Of a stretch of DNA of 30,008 nt, positions 16,459 through 24,779 are shown in pieces. The notes below the pieces were generated by a model that did not search any database, was not told the origin of the DNA, and saw nothing but the letters and a program-made list of their open reading frames with translations. This stretch comes from Actinomycetes bacterium. GTDB lineage: Bacteria > Actinomycetota > Acidimicrobiia > Acidimicrobiales > Microtrichaceae. A program made the translations under genes and the position numbers. Location: contig JAEZFI010000054.1 in NCBI GenBank assembly GCA_023437745.1, positions 1-30,008 of the forward strand, read 5' to 3'. Numbering within the stretch: the first letter of the stretch is position 1; the number at the start of each line of letters is the position of its first letter.

Positions 16459-16475
16459 GCGACGCTATCGGTCGC
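16459..16475. promoter_or_regulatory. Exporter promoter with small inverted repeat
   Basis: GCGAC (16459-16463) and GTCGC (16471-16475) are inverted around 7 bp that contain most of the leftward -10 TAGCGT (16467-16462) of the ABC exporter. A repressor bound here would block that promoter. The adjacent TetR protein is the obvious candidate. The arms are short, so chance is possible. Confidence 0.3.
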
Positions 16476-16499
16476 TGGGTGATCGTCGTGCCGCAGTCG

Positions 16500-16505
16500 T
16501 AGGGT
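16500..16505 (+). promoter_or_regulatory. -10 hexamer TAGGGT, leaderless start at 16512
   Basis: TAGGGT fits the TANNNT pattern and ends exactly 6 nt before GTG 16512, so the tetR transcript probably starts at its start codon. There is no ribosome binding site before this GTG. Confidence 0.45.
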
Positions 16506-16511
16506 TGTGTC

Positions 16512-17132
16512 GTGCCACCTGCGAATACCGATCACACCATCCCGTCGGACGGCCGGCGCGCCCGCTCGGCTCGAAGCCGGCAGGCCGTGGTCTCGTCGTA
16601 CCTCGAGCTCGTGGCCGAGACCGGCCGGCAGCCCACGATCGAGGAGGTGGCGGAGGCCGCCGACATCTCGGTCCGGTCGGTGTACCGCCTGTTCCCCGAC
16701 GCCGACTCGCTGATCCGCGCCGCCGTCACCGATCGTGCCGACGCGCTGCGACCGCTGCTGCAGGTCGACGTCGCGCCGACGGCCGCCCTCCCCGCCCGCA
16801 TCACCGCCCTGGTGGCCAAGCGGGCACGTGCCTACGACCAGGTCCAGGCGTTCCGCAGCGTGGTCAAGGGGCAGCTGCACCTCCACCCGGCCGTCGCCGA
16901 GCTGCTGGAGGAGAGCAGGGCGGCGCTGCGATCGCAGGCCGTCGCACTGTTCGGCAAGGAGCTCTCCAAGCGCACCGGGGCAGCGCGCAACGACCTCGTC
17001 GAGGCGGTGGAGCTGGTCACCGGATGGTCCGCCTGGGACGCCCTCCGGCGTGAGCAGGGCCTGTCGGCGGCCCGCGCCCGCCGGGTGGTCGAGTCGAGCG
17101 TCCTCGCGCTGCTCACCAGCAACAAGTTCTGA
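16512..17132 (+). CDS. TetR-family transcriptional regulator
   Basis: A 206-residue protein from GTG 16512. The N-terminal DNA-binding domain (about residues 18-65) contains RSRQAVVSSYLELVAETGRQPTIEEVAEAADISVRSVYRLFPDADSLI in family order: the helix-turn-helix is EEVAEAADISVRSVYRLF. The C-terminal ligand/dimer domain (about 75-205) is helical and has no recognisable subtype. TetR proteins are usually repressors released by small molecules. It is divergent from the ABC exporter and directly upstream of the dehalogenase-like gene, which carries a TetR-style palindrome in its leader, so either or both may be targets. The long LV..R..Y.Q region does not identify the ligand. Confidence 0.88.
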   Translation: MPPANTDHTIPSDGRRARSARSRQAVVSSYLELVAETGRQPTIEEVAEAADISVRSVYRLFPDADSLIRAAVTDRADALRPLLQVDVAPTAALPARITALVAKRARAYDQVQAFRSVVKGQLHLHPAVAELLEESRAALRSQAVALFGKELSKRTGAARNDLVEAVELVTGWSAWDALRREQGLSAARARRVVESSVLALLTSNKF

Positions 17133-17163
17133 GGAGGCGGGGCCGGGTCCCCGTCGTTGACAA

Positions 17164-17182
17164 CTTGCACTCACCGTGCAAG
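17164..17182. promoter_or_regulatory. TTGCAC/GTGCAA palindrome next to a consensus -35 (operator candidate)
   Basis: CTTGCAC (17164-17170) and GTGCAAG (17176-17182) are perfect 7-bp inverted arms with 5-nt spacing. A perfect -35 hexamer TTGACA lies at 17157-17162, immediately before it. A matching -10 at normal spacing is poor (AAGAAC at 17180-17185). The palindrome would cover the spacer of such a promoter, the classic place for a TetR-type repressor. The dehalogenase ATG follows 9 bases later. Confidence 0.5.
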
Positions 17183-17191
17183 AACAGGTGG

Positions 17192-18100
17192 ATGCAGGTC
17201 CTTCGCACGCCCGACGACGCCACGGCCGGGCTCCCCGGCTTCCCGTACGACTCCTCGTTCGTCGACGTCGACGATGCCGAGGGCGGGACGCTCAGGGTCG
17301 CCTACCTCGACGAGGGTCCGCAGGACGGGCAGGTGGTGCTCTGCCTGCACGGCGAGCCGTCCTGGTCGTACCTCTACCGGCACATGATCCCGCCGCTGGT
17401 CGAGGCGGGACACCGCGTGATCTGCCCCGATCTCGTCGGGTTCGGGCGCAGCGACAAGCCCTCGCGGCGGGAGGACTACACCTACCAGCGGCACGTCGAC
17501 TGGATGCGGGAGCTGGTCGTCGACCACCTCGACCTCACGGGGATCACCCTCGTCTGCCAGGACTGGGGCGGGCTGATCGGCCTCCGGCTGGTGGGGGAGC
17601 ATGCCGACCGGTTCGCCCGGGTCGTCGCCGCGAACACGTTCCTGCCGACCGGCGATCGCCACCTCGGCTCGGCGTTCGAGGCCTGGCGGGAGTTCAGCCA
17701 GACGGTCGAGGTGTTCCCGACGGGTGTCATCGTCAACGGCGGCTGCACGACGGATCTGGCGCCCGAGGTGATCGCCGCCTACGACGCGCCGTTCCCGGAC
17801 GAGTCCTACAAGGAGGGCGCCCGCCAGTTCCCCGTCCTCGTGCCCGCGTCGCCGGACGATCCGGCAGCGCCTGCGAACCGGGCGGCGTGGGAAGTGCTCC
17901 GCCGGTTCGACCGGCCGTTCCTCTGCGCCTTCAGCGACAGCGACCCGATCACGAAGGGCGCCGATGCCGTGCTCCGCGAGGAGATCCCGGGTGCGGCGAG
18001 CGTCGAGCACGTGACGATCGCTGGCGGTGGGCACTTCCTGCAGGAGGACCGCGGTCCCGGGCTCGCTGCCGCCGTCATCGCGCTGATCGCCGCCACCTGA
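17192..18100 (+). CDS. Haloalkane dehalogenase-like alpha/beta hydrolase (HLD-I, DhmA type)
   Basis: A 302-residue cytoplasmic hydrolase. I chose ATG 17192 behind AGGTGG; an upstream in-frame TTG at 17165 falls in the palindrome. HGEPSWSYLYR (from His53) provides the oxyanion hole. QDWGG gives nucleophile Asp124 and halide-binding Trp125. Asp251 in SDSDPIT and His281 in GGGHFLQE complete the triad. Trp165 in EAWREF is the likely second halide-binding Trp, as in DhmA; the different Trp of DhlA is not found. The family cleaves carbon-halogen bonds hydrolytically; related members are epoxide hydrolases or have unknown substrates. YDAPFPDESYKEGARQFP matches the HLD-I group. Physiological substrate unproven. 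Confidence 0.83.
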   Translation: MQVLRTPDDATAGLPGFPYDSSFVDVDDAEGGTLRVAYLDEGPQDGQVVLCLHGEPSWSYLYRHMIPPLVEAGHRVICPDLVGFGRSDKPSRREDYTYQRHVDWMRELVVDHLDLTGITLVCQDWGGLIGLRLVGEHADRFARVVAANTFLPTGDRHLGSAFEAWREFSQTVEVFPTGVIVNGGCTTDLAPEVIAAYDAPFPDESYKEGARQFPVLVPASPDDPAAPANRAAWEVLRRFDRPFLCAFSDSDPITKGADAVLREEIPGAASVEHVTIAGGGHFLQEDRGPGLAAAVIALIAAT

Positions 18101-18141
18101 CGGCGACGAAATTCACGGGACCGGCGGGGGGACCTGCTGGA

Positions 18142-18147
18142 TACCGT
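18142..18147 (+). promoter_or_regulatory. -10 hexamer TACCGT, leaderless start at 18154
   Basis: TACCGT ends 6 nt before ATG 18154, in the same geometry as the elements before 4350, 16512 and 28212. The ATG has no ribosome site, which supports a leaderless ndh mRNA. Confidence 0.5.
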
Positions 18148-18153
18148 GACCGC

Positions 18154-19452
18154 ATGAGCGATCGTCGACATCGAGTGGTGATCGTCGGCGCCGGGTTCGG
18201 TGGCCTCGCCGCCGCTCGTGCGCTGGCCGACGCGCCGGTCGACGTGGTCCTCGTCGACGCCCGGAACCACCACACGTTCCAGCCCCTGCTCTACCAGGTG
18301 GCCACCGCGGGTCTCGACGGCGACGACGTCTGCTACGCGGTCCGGGGGATCGTGTCGCGCCAGCGGAACGTGGACGTCCGTCTCGGGCGGGTCACCGGCG
18401 TGGACCTCGACGCGCGCGAGCTCGCCCTCGGCGACGGCAGCGCCCTCGCCTACGACCACCTCGTGATCGCTGCCGGTGCCGTCACCAACGACTTCGGCGT
18501 GCCGGGCGTCGCCGAGCATGCGTTCGGGATGAAGTCGCTCGAGGACGCCATGGCCATCCGGACCCACGTGCTCCTCCAGTTCGAGCGGGCCGACGCCCGT
18601 CCCGAGCTGGTCGACGAGGGTGCGCTGACCATCGTCATCGCCGGGGGTGGCCCCACCGGCGTGGAGCTGGCAGGTGGGATGGCCGAGCTCTTCCACTCGG
18701 TGCTCCACAAGGACTTCCCGCAGATCGACACCCGCCGCGCCCGCGTCGTGCTCGTGGAGGCCACGGACCGCCTCCTCTCGACCTTCGCGCCCCGTCTCGG
18801 GGAGGACGCTCGCAACACGCTCGAGCGTCGCGGCGTCGAGGTCCTCGTGGACACCGCCGTCGCGGAGGTCACCGGCGACGAGGTGAGGTTCGCCGACGGG
18901 CGCCGGGTGCGTGCGGCGACGATGATCTGGGCTGCCGGGGTGAAGGCACATCCCCTCGGCGCCACGATGGGCGTCGAGATGACCAAGGGCGGGCGGGTCG
19001 TCACGCAGCCCGACCTCTCGGTGCCGGGCCACCCGGAGGTCTTCGTCGTCGGCGACCTCGCGGGCACCCTCGGCCCCGACGGCGCCCTGCTCCCGCAGGT
19101 GGCGCCCGTGGCGATGCAGGGCGCTCGCCACGCTGCCGCGCAGATCGAGGCCAGCCTCCGCGGTCAGCGCACCAAGCCCTTCCGCTACGTCGACAAGGGC
19201 TCGATGGCGACGATCGGCCGGCGAGAAGCGGTCGCCGAGCTGCCGGGTGGGGTGCAGCTCACCGGGACCGTCGGTTGGCTCGCCTGGCTGGCGCTGCACC
19301 TCGTCATGCTCATCGGCTTCCGGAACCGGGCGAACGTGCTCGTGAACTGGGCGTGGAACTACTTCACCTACGACCGCGGGAGCCGCATCATCTCGGGCTC
19401 GGAGCGGGTGCCGCCCACCCGGCCACCGGACGTGGACGCCGCCGGCCACTGA
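18154..19452 (+). CDS. ndh: Type II NADH dehydrogenase (NDH-2)
   Basis: A 432-residue flavoprotein. It has an N-terminal FAD-binding Rossmann motif GAGFGG (residues 12-17), TFQPLLYQVATAGL (quinone-site region of NDH-2), a second GGGPTGVELAGGMAEL motif for NADH binding, and VFVVGDLA with VAPVAMQGARHAA near the end of the FAD domain. The C-terminus holds WLAWLALHLVMLIGF and a NVLVNWAWNYFTYDRGSRII helix for membrane attachment. NDH-2 passes electrons from NADH to quinone without pumping protons, on the cytoplasmic face of the membrane. It lies alone between the dehalogenase and a diguanylate cyclase, with its own promoter. Confidence 0.93.
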   Translation: MSDRRHRVVIVGAGFGGLAAARALADAPVDVVLVDARNHHTFQPLLYQVATAGLDGDDVCYAVRGIVSRQRNVDVRLGRVTGVDLDARELALGDGSALAYDHLVIAAGAVTNDFGVPGVAEHAFGMKSLEDAMAIRTHVLLQFERADARPELVDEGALTIVIAGGGPTGVELAGGMAELFHSVLHKDFPQIDTRRARVVLVEATDRLLSTFAPRLGEDARNTLERRGVEVLVDTAVAEVTGDEVRFADGRRVRAATMIWAAGVKAHPLGATMGVEMTKGGRVVTQPDLSVPGHPEVFVVGDLAGTLGPDGALLPQVAPVAMQGARHAAAQIEASLRGQRTKPFRYVDKGSMATIGRREAVAELPGGVQLTGTVGWLAWLALHLVMLIGFRNRANVLVNWAWNYFTYDRGSRIISGSERVPPTRPPDVDAAGH

Positions 19453-19492
19453 TTTGATCAAGGAGCGGCCCGGCTCGTCCGATGCCCTGGCG

Positions 19493-20896
19493 ATGCGAGC
19501 ACTGATGCCCGTCGCGCCGGCGGCCGACGAACTGCGATTCGCCGACGAGCACAACCCCGACGTCCTCATCGTGATCTCCGAGGAGGGCGTCGTCAGCCAC
19601 GTCAGCGGCTCCGTGCGGCGGATCGCCGGGTGGGTGCCCGAGGACTTGCTCGGGCGGAGCGCCTTCGACCTCGTGCACCCCGACGACCTCGAGTACACCA
19701 TCGGGTCGCTGCTCGAGTCGGTCGACCACCCCGGCGCGCACGGCCCCATCGAGCTCCGGATGCTCGACCACGACGGCAGCTGGATCCCGTGCGAGATCGC
19801 CGTCTACAACCGGCCGGACGACCCCGAGGGGCGTCTGGTGGCGTCGATCCGCGACATCTCCTCGCGCCATGCGCTGCCCGAGCGACGGCGCGCGCTGGAG
19901 CGGGCGACCCTGTGGGTGGGCGCGCGCTGCGCCGCCGTGTCGGTCGACGGGCTCGACGACGCGATGGCCGAGATCCTCGAGCGGCTCGGCGAACTGGTCG
20001 ACGCCCACGAGGCCGTGGTGTCGGCGATCGACCGCGGCGCGGTCGAGGCGGTGTCGTGGCGGTGGTCTCGGCGGGCCGGCGAGGAACGCCTGGAGCTGCC
20101 GGGCGACCCGGCCGCGGTGGAGGCGGCAGCGCTCGGAGTGGCGCACCCGGCGAGGGTGCGGGCGACGCTGGGCGCCGATGCCCAGGCCCACGTCGAGCAG
20201 CCGGTCTTCGACGACGACGGCGCCGTGCTCGGCATGCTCACGCTCTGCTGGCACATGCCCGATGCCCGCCGCTACTGGGACGAAGGCAACGGCCCGCTCC
20301 TGGAGGCCGCCGCCCGGATCGTCATGCTCACGGTCCAGCGCGTCCAGCGCGAGCGGAGGCTCGCCTACGACGCGCTGCACGACCCCCTCACCGGCCTGGG
20401 CAACCGCGCCCGCCTGTCGAACGCCCTCGACCACGAGCTGAACCGGTCCTCGGGCCGCTTCGAGGGCGGACTCGCGCTGGCCTTCTGCGACCTCGACCGC
20501 TTCAAGGAGGTCAACGACACGTGGGGCCACCAGGCGGGCGACGAGGTCCTCGCCGAGGTGGCTCGACGGCTCCGCTCGGCAGTCCGCCACGGCGACCTGG
20601 TCTGCCGCATCGGCGGCGACGAGTTCGTGGTGCTCTGCCCCGGGGTCACCGACGCCGCGGAGGCGTTGGCCATGGCCGAGCGGATGGGCGTCGAGGTGGC
20701 GGCGCCGGTCGCGCTGTCACGGGGCCCGATCGCGACGGTCGCTGCCAGCATCGGCGTCGTGCTGGTCCACGGTCGCACGGACAGCCACCTCGCCTCGGCC
20801 GACGTCCTGCGCACCGCCGACCAGGCGATGTACGAGGCGAAGGCGCAGCGGGAGCGCGGCATCCGGATGCTGCACGTGGACGTGTCGGCCTACTGA
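19493..20896 (+). CDS. Diguanylate cyclase, PAS-GAF-GGDEF
   Basis: About 467 residues. I chose ATG 19493; a TTG at 19454 would add 13 residues, and AAGGAG (19460-19465) sits between the two. A PAS domain (about residues 15-125, ending ASIRDIS) is followed by a GAF-like domain (about 135-285) and a GGDEF domain (about 292-460). The catalytic motif GGDEF is intact (374-378), with CDLDRFKEVND upstream and the RxxD inhibitory site RHGD at 365-368, exactly five residues before GGDEF. It should make c-di-GMP from two GTP and be feedback-inhibited. There are no membrane spans, so it is cytoplasmic and responds to a soluble ligand. Convergent with the GGDEF-EAL gene. Confidence 0.9.
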   Translation: MRALMPVAPAADELRFADEHNPDVLIVISEEGVVSHVSGSVRRIAGWVPEDLLGRSAFDLVHPDDLEYTIGSLLESVDHPGAHGPIELRMLDHDGSWIPCEIAVYNRPDDPEGRLVASIRDISSRHALPERRRALERATLWVGARCAAVSVDGLDDAMAEILERLGELVDAHEAVVSAIDRGAVEAVSWRWSRRAGEERLELPGDPAAVEAAALGVAHPARVRATLGADAQAHVEQPVFDDDGAVLGMLTLCWHMPDARRYWDEGNGPLLEAAARIVMLTVQRVQRERRLAYDALHDPLTGLGNRARLSNALDHELNRSSGRFEGGLALAFCDLDRFKEVNDTWGHQAGDEVLAEVARRLRSAVRHGDLVCRIGGDEFVVLCPGVTDAAEALAMAERMGVEVAAPVALSRGPIATVAASIGVVLVHGRTDSHLASADVLRTADQAMYEAKAQRERGIRMLHVDVSAY

Positions 20897-20910
20897 GCAC
20901 ACCTCGACCG

Positions 20911-20929
20911 GCAGCCCGGATCGGGCAGC
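20911..20929. terminator. Weak hairpin between convergent c-di-GMP genes
   Basis: GCCCG (20914-20918) and CGGGC (20922-20926) pair around GAT, and after an A/A mismatch the stem gains two more GC pairs. It lies in the 58-base gap between two convergent stops and could end both transcripts. There is no T-run. Confidence 0.35.
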
Positions 20930-20954
20930 TCGACCGGGAGCGAGCGGACCGCCG

Positions 20955-23900
20955 TCAGAGCGGCGTGGGCGGCTGGGCGAGGAAGTGGAGCAGCTCGTCG
21001 CAGGGCATGGCCTTCGCATAGAGGAAGCCCTGGCCACGGCTGCACCCCAGCTCGACGAGGCGTGCGGCCTGGGCGGTGTGCTCGATCCCCTCGGCCGTGA
21101 CCTCCATGCCCAGGGACTCGGCGAGCCGGATGATCGTCGTCACGATGGCGCTGTCCTCGCCGTCGTCGGGCAGCCCGTCGACGAAGCTCCTGTCGATCTT
21201 GAGCACGTCGACGGGGAACTGCTTGAGGTACGACAGGGACGAGTAGCCGGTGCCGAAGTCGTCCACCGCCAGCTCGACGCCGAGCTCGTCCAGCTCCTCG
21301 AGCAGCTCGCGACTCGCCGCGGCGTTCGCCATGAGCGCGGTCTCGGTGATCTCGAGGCACAGGCGTGAGGCCGGGAGCCCGCTGCTGTAGAGGGCGTCCG
21401 ACACCCGGGTGATCAGGTCCGGATCGTCCAGCTGCCGGGCCGCGAGGTTCACACGGATCACCAGCGGTGACCCGTCGGGACCCGTGGCCTCCCACCGTGC
21501 TGCCGTCTGGCAGGCCTCGTGGAGGACCCGCCATCCGATGGGGACGATCAGGCCGGTCTCCTCCGCCATGCCGATGAACTCGGCGGCGCCGACCACGCCG
21601 GAGGGCGACCGCCAGCGGAGGAGCGCCTCGGCACCGACCACCGAACCCGTCGCCAGGTCCAGCTCCGGCTGGTACCAGACCTCGAACTCGTCGAGCTCGA
21701 CGGCCCTTCGCAACCGCTGGTCGAGGTCGAGGCGTTCGCGCACCTCCCCGGCGAGCACGTCGTCGAACAGGTGGATGCGGTCACGCCCGGACTCCTTCGC
21801 CCGGTACATCGCTGCGTCGGCCCACGCCATCAGCTCCTCGGGCGACTCCTTGCCGGTCGCGGTCACGGAGATGCCGACGCTGGCGGTCACGACGAGGTCG
21901 CGCCCGGCCACTTCGACGCCACGCCCCAGCGCGCCCTGGAGCCGCTCCGCCGTGATCATCACCTGGGCGACGCTCTGGCAGTTGGTCAACAGCACGCAGA
22001 ACTCGTCGCCGCCGAGCCGGGCGACGACGTCGTCCGGACGCAGCGCCGACCGGAGGCGGTGGGCGGCGGACCGGAGCAGGTCGTCGCCCGCGGCGTGGCC
22101 GAGGGAGTCGTTCACGACCTTGAAGCGGTCCAGGTCGAAGAAGACGACGGCCACCATCCCGTCGCCGGCCCGCTCGAGCCGGTCGAGCGCGATGTGGAGG
22201 TGCGACAGGAACAGGTGGCGGTTGGGGAGGTCCGTGAGGCCGTCGTGGCTGGCCCGGTGGGCCAGCTCGGCCTCGCTCCGCCGCCGGTCCGTGAGGTCGG
22301 TCGACACGAGGAGCAGCGAGCGGACGGACCGGTCCTGCGAGGTCTCGGGTACGAACCGCGTCTCGAGGTAGCGGGTGCCCTCGGTGCCGATCAGCTCGTA
22401 CGACATCGACTGGATCGTCCCGGTCTCGATCGCGGCGAGCCGCGCCGAACGGAAGCGCGCCTGCAGCTCGTCGTCCCCGCGCAGTCGGTTCTGGTCCAGC
22501 TGGAGGCGACGAGCGGCGACGTTGGAGAACAGGGGCGAGCCGTCGCGCGCCAGGCGGACGACCGGGTCGGGGAGGTTGTCGACGAGCGTTGCGAACCGGC
22601 TCTCGCTCTCGCGCAGGGCGGCGCGGGCGCGCTGGGTCTCCGTGATGTCGATGAGGCGGATCACGAAGCTCACGACGTCGTCCGTGCGGTCCCGCACCGC
22701 GCGCGGCTCGATCGACACCCACAGGTCCCCGCTCCCGGCGAGTCGGGCTTCGATGGTGGGGAGCTCCGAATCGGACTGCATCAGCCCCAGGCCCCACTGC
22801 AGGCAGGCCTCCTGGTGCGACGGCGCGACGAGCTCCAGCGCCGATGCGCCCACGAGCTCGTGGGCGTCGCGGCCGAGCAGCCGGCAGAGCTCGGGGTTCA
22901 CCCGCACCATGCGGCCGTCGAGGTCCACCAGGGCGAGGGCGACCGGCGAGCCCTCGAACGCCATGCGGAGCTGGGCGAGGGTGTCGGCCAGCACGGCGTC
23001 GCTCTCCTGCCGCTCCGCCAACCTCGCGAAGGTCGACGCGAACATGTTGAGCACCACGAGGTCGTCGGAGGTCCACGTCGCCAGGCGGGTCGTCCAGTCG
23101 AGGCCGAGGTTGCCCATGACCTGGCCGTTGACGGCGATCGGCAGCTCGAGGATCGACTTCAGGCCCTCCGACTCGAAGAACGATCGCTCGCCCGCGAGCT
23201 CGTCGGGGAGCGCCGACACGTCGGCCACGGCGGAGATCTCGCCCCGCAGGTTCCTGGCGATGGCACCGGGCACGAGGTCGAACGAGATGTCGCGGTAGCG
23301 GTCGAGGTCCGGCTCGGTGTCGGGCGAGCACCACTCGTGGACCATGGACTCGGTCCGGGCCACGAGGTCGTACTCGAGGAGGTACGCCCGGTTGGCGCCG
23401 AGGAACCGCCCCAACTGCTCGAGCGCCCAGCTGATCGCGACGCCCGCGTCGTCCACCTGCACGCTGATGAACCGCTGCTGCACCTGCTCGAGGAGCGCCT
23501 CGAGCTCGATCTTGCGGAGGAGCGCTGCCGCGTTGCGTCGGTCCGCGGTCACGTCACGGGCGGTGATCAGCAGCCAGCGCTCACCCTCGACGGTCAGCAG
23601 GCGGCCACGCAGGTTCACGTCGTGGAACCTGTCGTCGGTGAAGAGGACCCGGATGTCGAGCTCGCAGAAGCCCGTGTCACCGAGTCGCTGGCGCGCCTCG
23701 AGCTCCCTGATCGCCTCGTGGACCCGCTCGTGGTCCTCGCGGTGGATGACGATGTGGAGGTCGAAGCCGACCATCGCGTCCGGCGTCCCACCCGTGATCT
23801 GCTGCATCGAGTCGGACGCGAACCAGCACACCAGGTCCGGGTCGCACACGAACATCAGCTCGGGCGAGTGCGTGACGAGCTCCTCCCACAGCGTCGAAGG

Positions 23901-23957
23901 AAGGGCGCGCCGAGGTCGGCCCCCTGCGGCTTCCAGGTCGGTCCCGGCGATCGTCAT
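20955..23957 (-). CDS. PAS-GAF-PAS-PAS-GGDEF-EAL c-di-GMP enzyme
   Basis: A 1000-residue cytoplasmic signalling protein. Domains: PAS (about 20-140), GAF (about 155-315), PAS (about 325-445), PAS (about 450-560), GGDEF (about 565-735) and EAL (about 745-995). The GGDEF motif is intact (649-653), with RPDD five residues before it as RxxD site. The EAL domain keeps EAL (777-779), NLAARQL, EITETA, DDFGTGYSSL (from 899), KIDRSF and AEGIE, so both active sites look functional. It could make or break c-di-GMP depending on its sensory domains. The third PAS has LVDNLPDPVVRLA and the GAF has NLGLDW. Start ATG 23957 has no clear ribosome site. Convergent with the shorter cyclase. Confidence 0.93.
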   Translation of the reverse strand: MTIAGTDLEAAGGRPRRALPSTLWEELVTHSPELMFVCDPDLVCWFASDSMQQITGGTPDAMVGFDLHIVIHREDHERVHEAIRELEARQRLGDTGFCELDIRVLFTDDRFHDVNLRGRLLTVEGERWLLITARDVTADRRNAAALLRKIELEALLEQVQQRFISVQVDDAGVAISWALEQLGRFLGANRAYLLEYDLVARTESMVHEWCSPDTEPDLDRYRDISFDLVPGAIARNLRGEISAVADVSALPDELAGERSFFESEGLKSILELPIAVNGQVMGNLGLDWTTRLATWTSDDLVVLNMFASTFARLAERQESDAVLADTLAQLRMAFEGSPVALALVDLDGRMVRVNPELCRLLGRDAHELVGASALELVAPSHQEACLQWGLGLMQSDSELPTIEARLAGSGDLWVSIEPRAVRDRTDDVVSFVIRLIDITETQRARAALRESESRFATLVDNLPDPVVRLARDGSPLFSNVAARRLQLDQNRLRGDDELQARFRSARLAAIETGTIQSMSYELIGTEGTRYLETRFVPETSQDRSVRSLLLVSTDLTDRRRSEAELAHRASHDGLTDLPNRHLFLSHLHIALDRLERAGDGMVAVVFFDLDRFKVVNDSLGHAAGDDLLRSAAHRLRSALRPDDVVARLGGDEFCVLLTNCQSVAQVMITAERLQGALGRGVEVAGRDLVVTASVGISVTATGKESPEELMAWADAAMYRAKESGRDRIHLFDDVLAGEVRERLDLDQRLRRAVELDEFEVWYQPELDLATGSVVGAEALLRWRSPSGVVGAAEFIGMAEETGLIVPIGWRVLHEACQTAARWEATGPDGSPLVIRVNLAARQLDDPDLITRVSDALYSSGLPASRLCLEITETALMANAAASRELLEELDELGVELAVDDFGTGYSSLSYLKQFPVDVLKIDRSFVDGLPDDGEDSAIVTTIIRLAESLGMEVTAEGIEHTAQAARLVELGCSRGQGFLYAKAMPCDELLHFLAQPPTPL

Positions 23958-23997
23958 CAGACGTAGACATCGGCACCGGGGGGCCCGGCCTGAGAAA

Positions 23998-24012
23998 GGC
24001 GGCCGCGCCGCC
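23998..24012 (-). terminator. Hairpin terminator after the amino-acid ABC operon
   Basis: On the minus strand GGCGGC, loop GCG, GCCGCC (24012 to 23998) is followed by TTTCTC. It lies 6 bases after the ATPase stop at 24018 and before the start of the GGDEF-EAL gene. It is the best factor-independent terminator candidate in the window. Confidence 0.6.
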
Positions 24013-24017
24013 CGCGG

Positions 24018-24779
24018 TCAGGCTGCCGGGTCGTCGTCGAGCGGGCGGAGGACCTGCTGGAGGAACTGCCGCGTGCGGGGGTGGGCAGGTGCCTCGAGCA
24101 CGACCTCGGGGGGTCCGTCCTCGACCACCACGCCGTCCGCCATGAACACGACCCGGTCGGCGACCCGCCGGGCGAAGCTCATCTCGTGGGTCACCACCAT
24201 CATCGTCATCCGGTCGGAGGCGAGGTCTCGCATGACCGCCAGCACGTCGCCCACCAGCTCGGGGTCGAGCGCCGACGTCGCCTCGTCGAAGAGCATGATC
24301 TCGGGATCCATGGCGAGCGCCCGGGCGATCGCCACCCGCTGCTGCTGCCCGCCCGAGAGCTGTGCCGGGTAGGCCCGCTCCTTCTCCTGGAGCCCCACCT
24401 TGGCCAGCTGCTGGCGCCCTGACGCGATCGCGTGCTCCTTGGACCGGCCGAGCACCTTGCGCTGTGCGATCGTCACGTTGTCGAGGACCGACAGGTGCGG
24501 GAACAGGTTGAACTGCTGGAAGACCATCCCGATCCGGCGGCGCACCGCGTTGAGGTCGGTGTCCGGGTCGCAGATGTCGACGCCCTCGACGAGGATCGTC
24601 CCCGACGTCGGCTCCTCGAGCCGGTTGACGCAGCGGAGCAGCGTGGACTTGCCCGACCCCGACGGCCCGATCACGCAGACGACCTCGCTCGGCGCGACCC
24701 GGAAGTCGATGCCCTTCAGCACCTCGTTCGCGCCGAACGACTTGTAGAGGTTCCTGATCTCGACGGCAGGCACGCTCAT
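24018..24779 (-). CDS. Polar amino-acid ABC transporter ATPase (GlnQ type)
   Basis: A 253-residue ATPase: EIRNLYKSFGANEVLKGI, Walker A GPSGSGKST, Q-loop MVFQQFNLFPHLSVLDNV, signature LSGGQQQRVAIARAL, Walker B IMLFDEATSALDPELV and H-loop THEMSFARRVADRV. The 'CVNRLEEPTSG' and 'FNLFPHLSVLDNVT' forms are typical of the GlnQ/HisP/ArtP polar amino-acid group. The ATG overlaps the permease stop by 4 bp (24776-24779). With the upstream permease and lipoprotein it forms a complete importer. Which amino acid is carried (glutamine, glutamate, another) cannot be decided from the ATPase. Confidence 0.94.
   Translation of the reverse strand: MSVPAVEIRNLYKSFGANEVLKGIDFRVAPSEVVCVIGPSGSGKSTLLRCVNRLEEPTSGTILVEGVDICDPDTDLNAVRRRIGMVFQQFNLFPHLSVLDNVTIAQRKVLGRSKEHAIASGRQQLAKVGLQEKERAYPAQLSGGQQQRVAIARALAMDPEIMLFDEATSALDPELVGDVLAVMRDLASDRMTMMVVTHEMSFARRVADRVVFMADGVVVEDGPPEVVLEAPAHPRTRQFLQQVLRPLDDDPAA

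Noticed and set aside
16419..17174. N-terminal extension of the exporter ATPase
   Set aside because: It would cover the whole TetR gene antisense and lacks any similarity.
21519..23966. 815-residue plus-strand frame
   Set aside because: Antisense to the GGDEF-EAL gene; repetitive Glu/Val/Arg/His composition typical of shadow frames.
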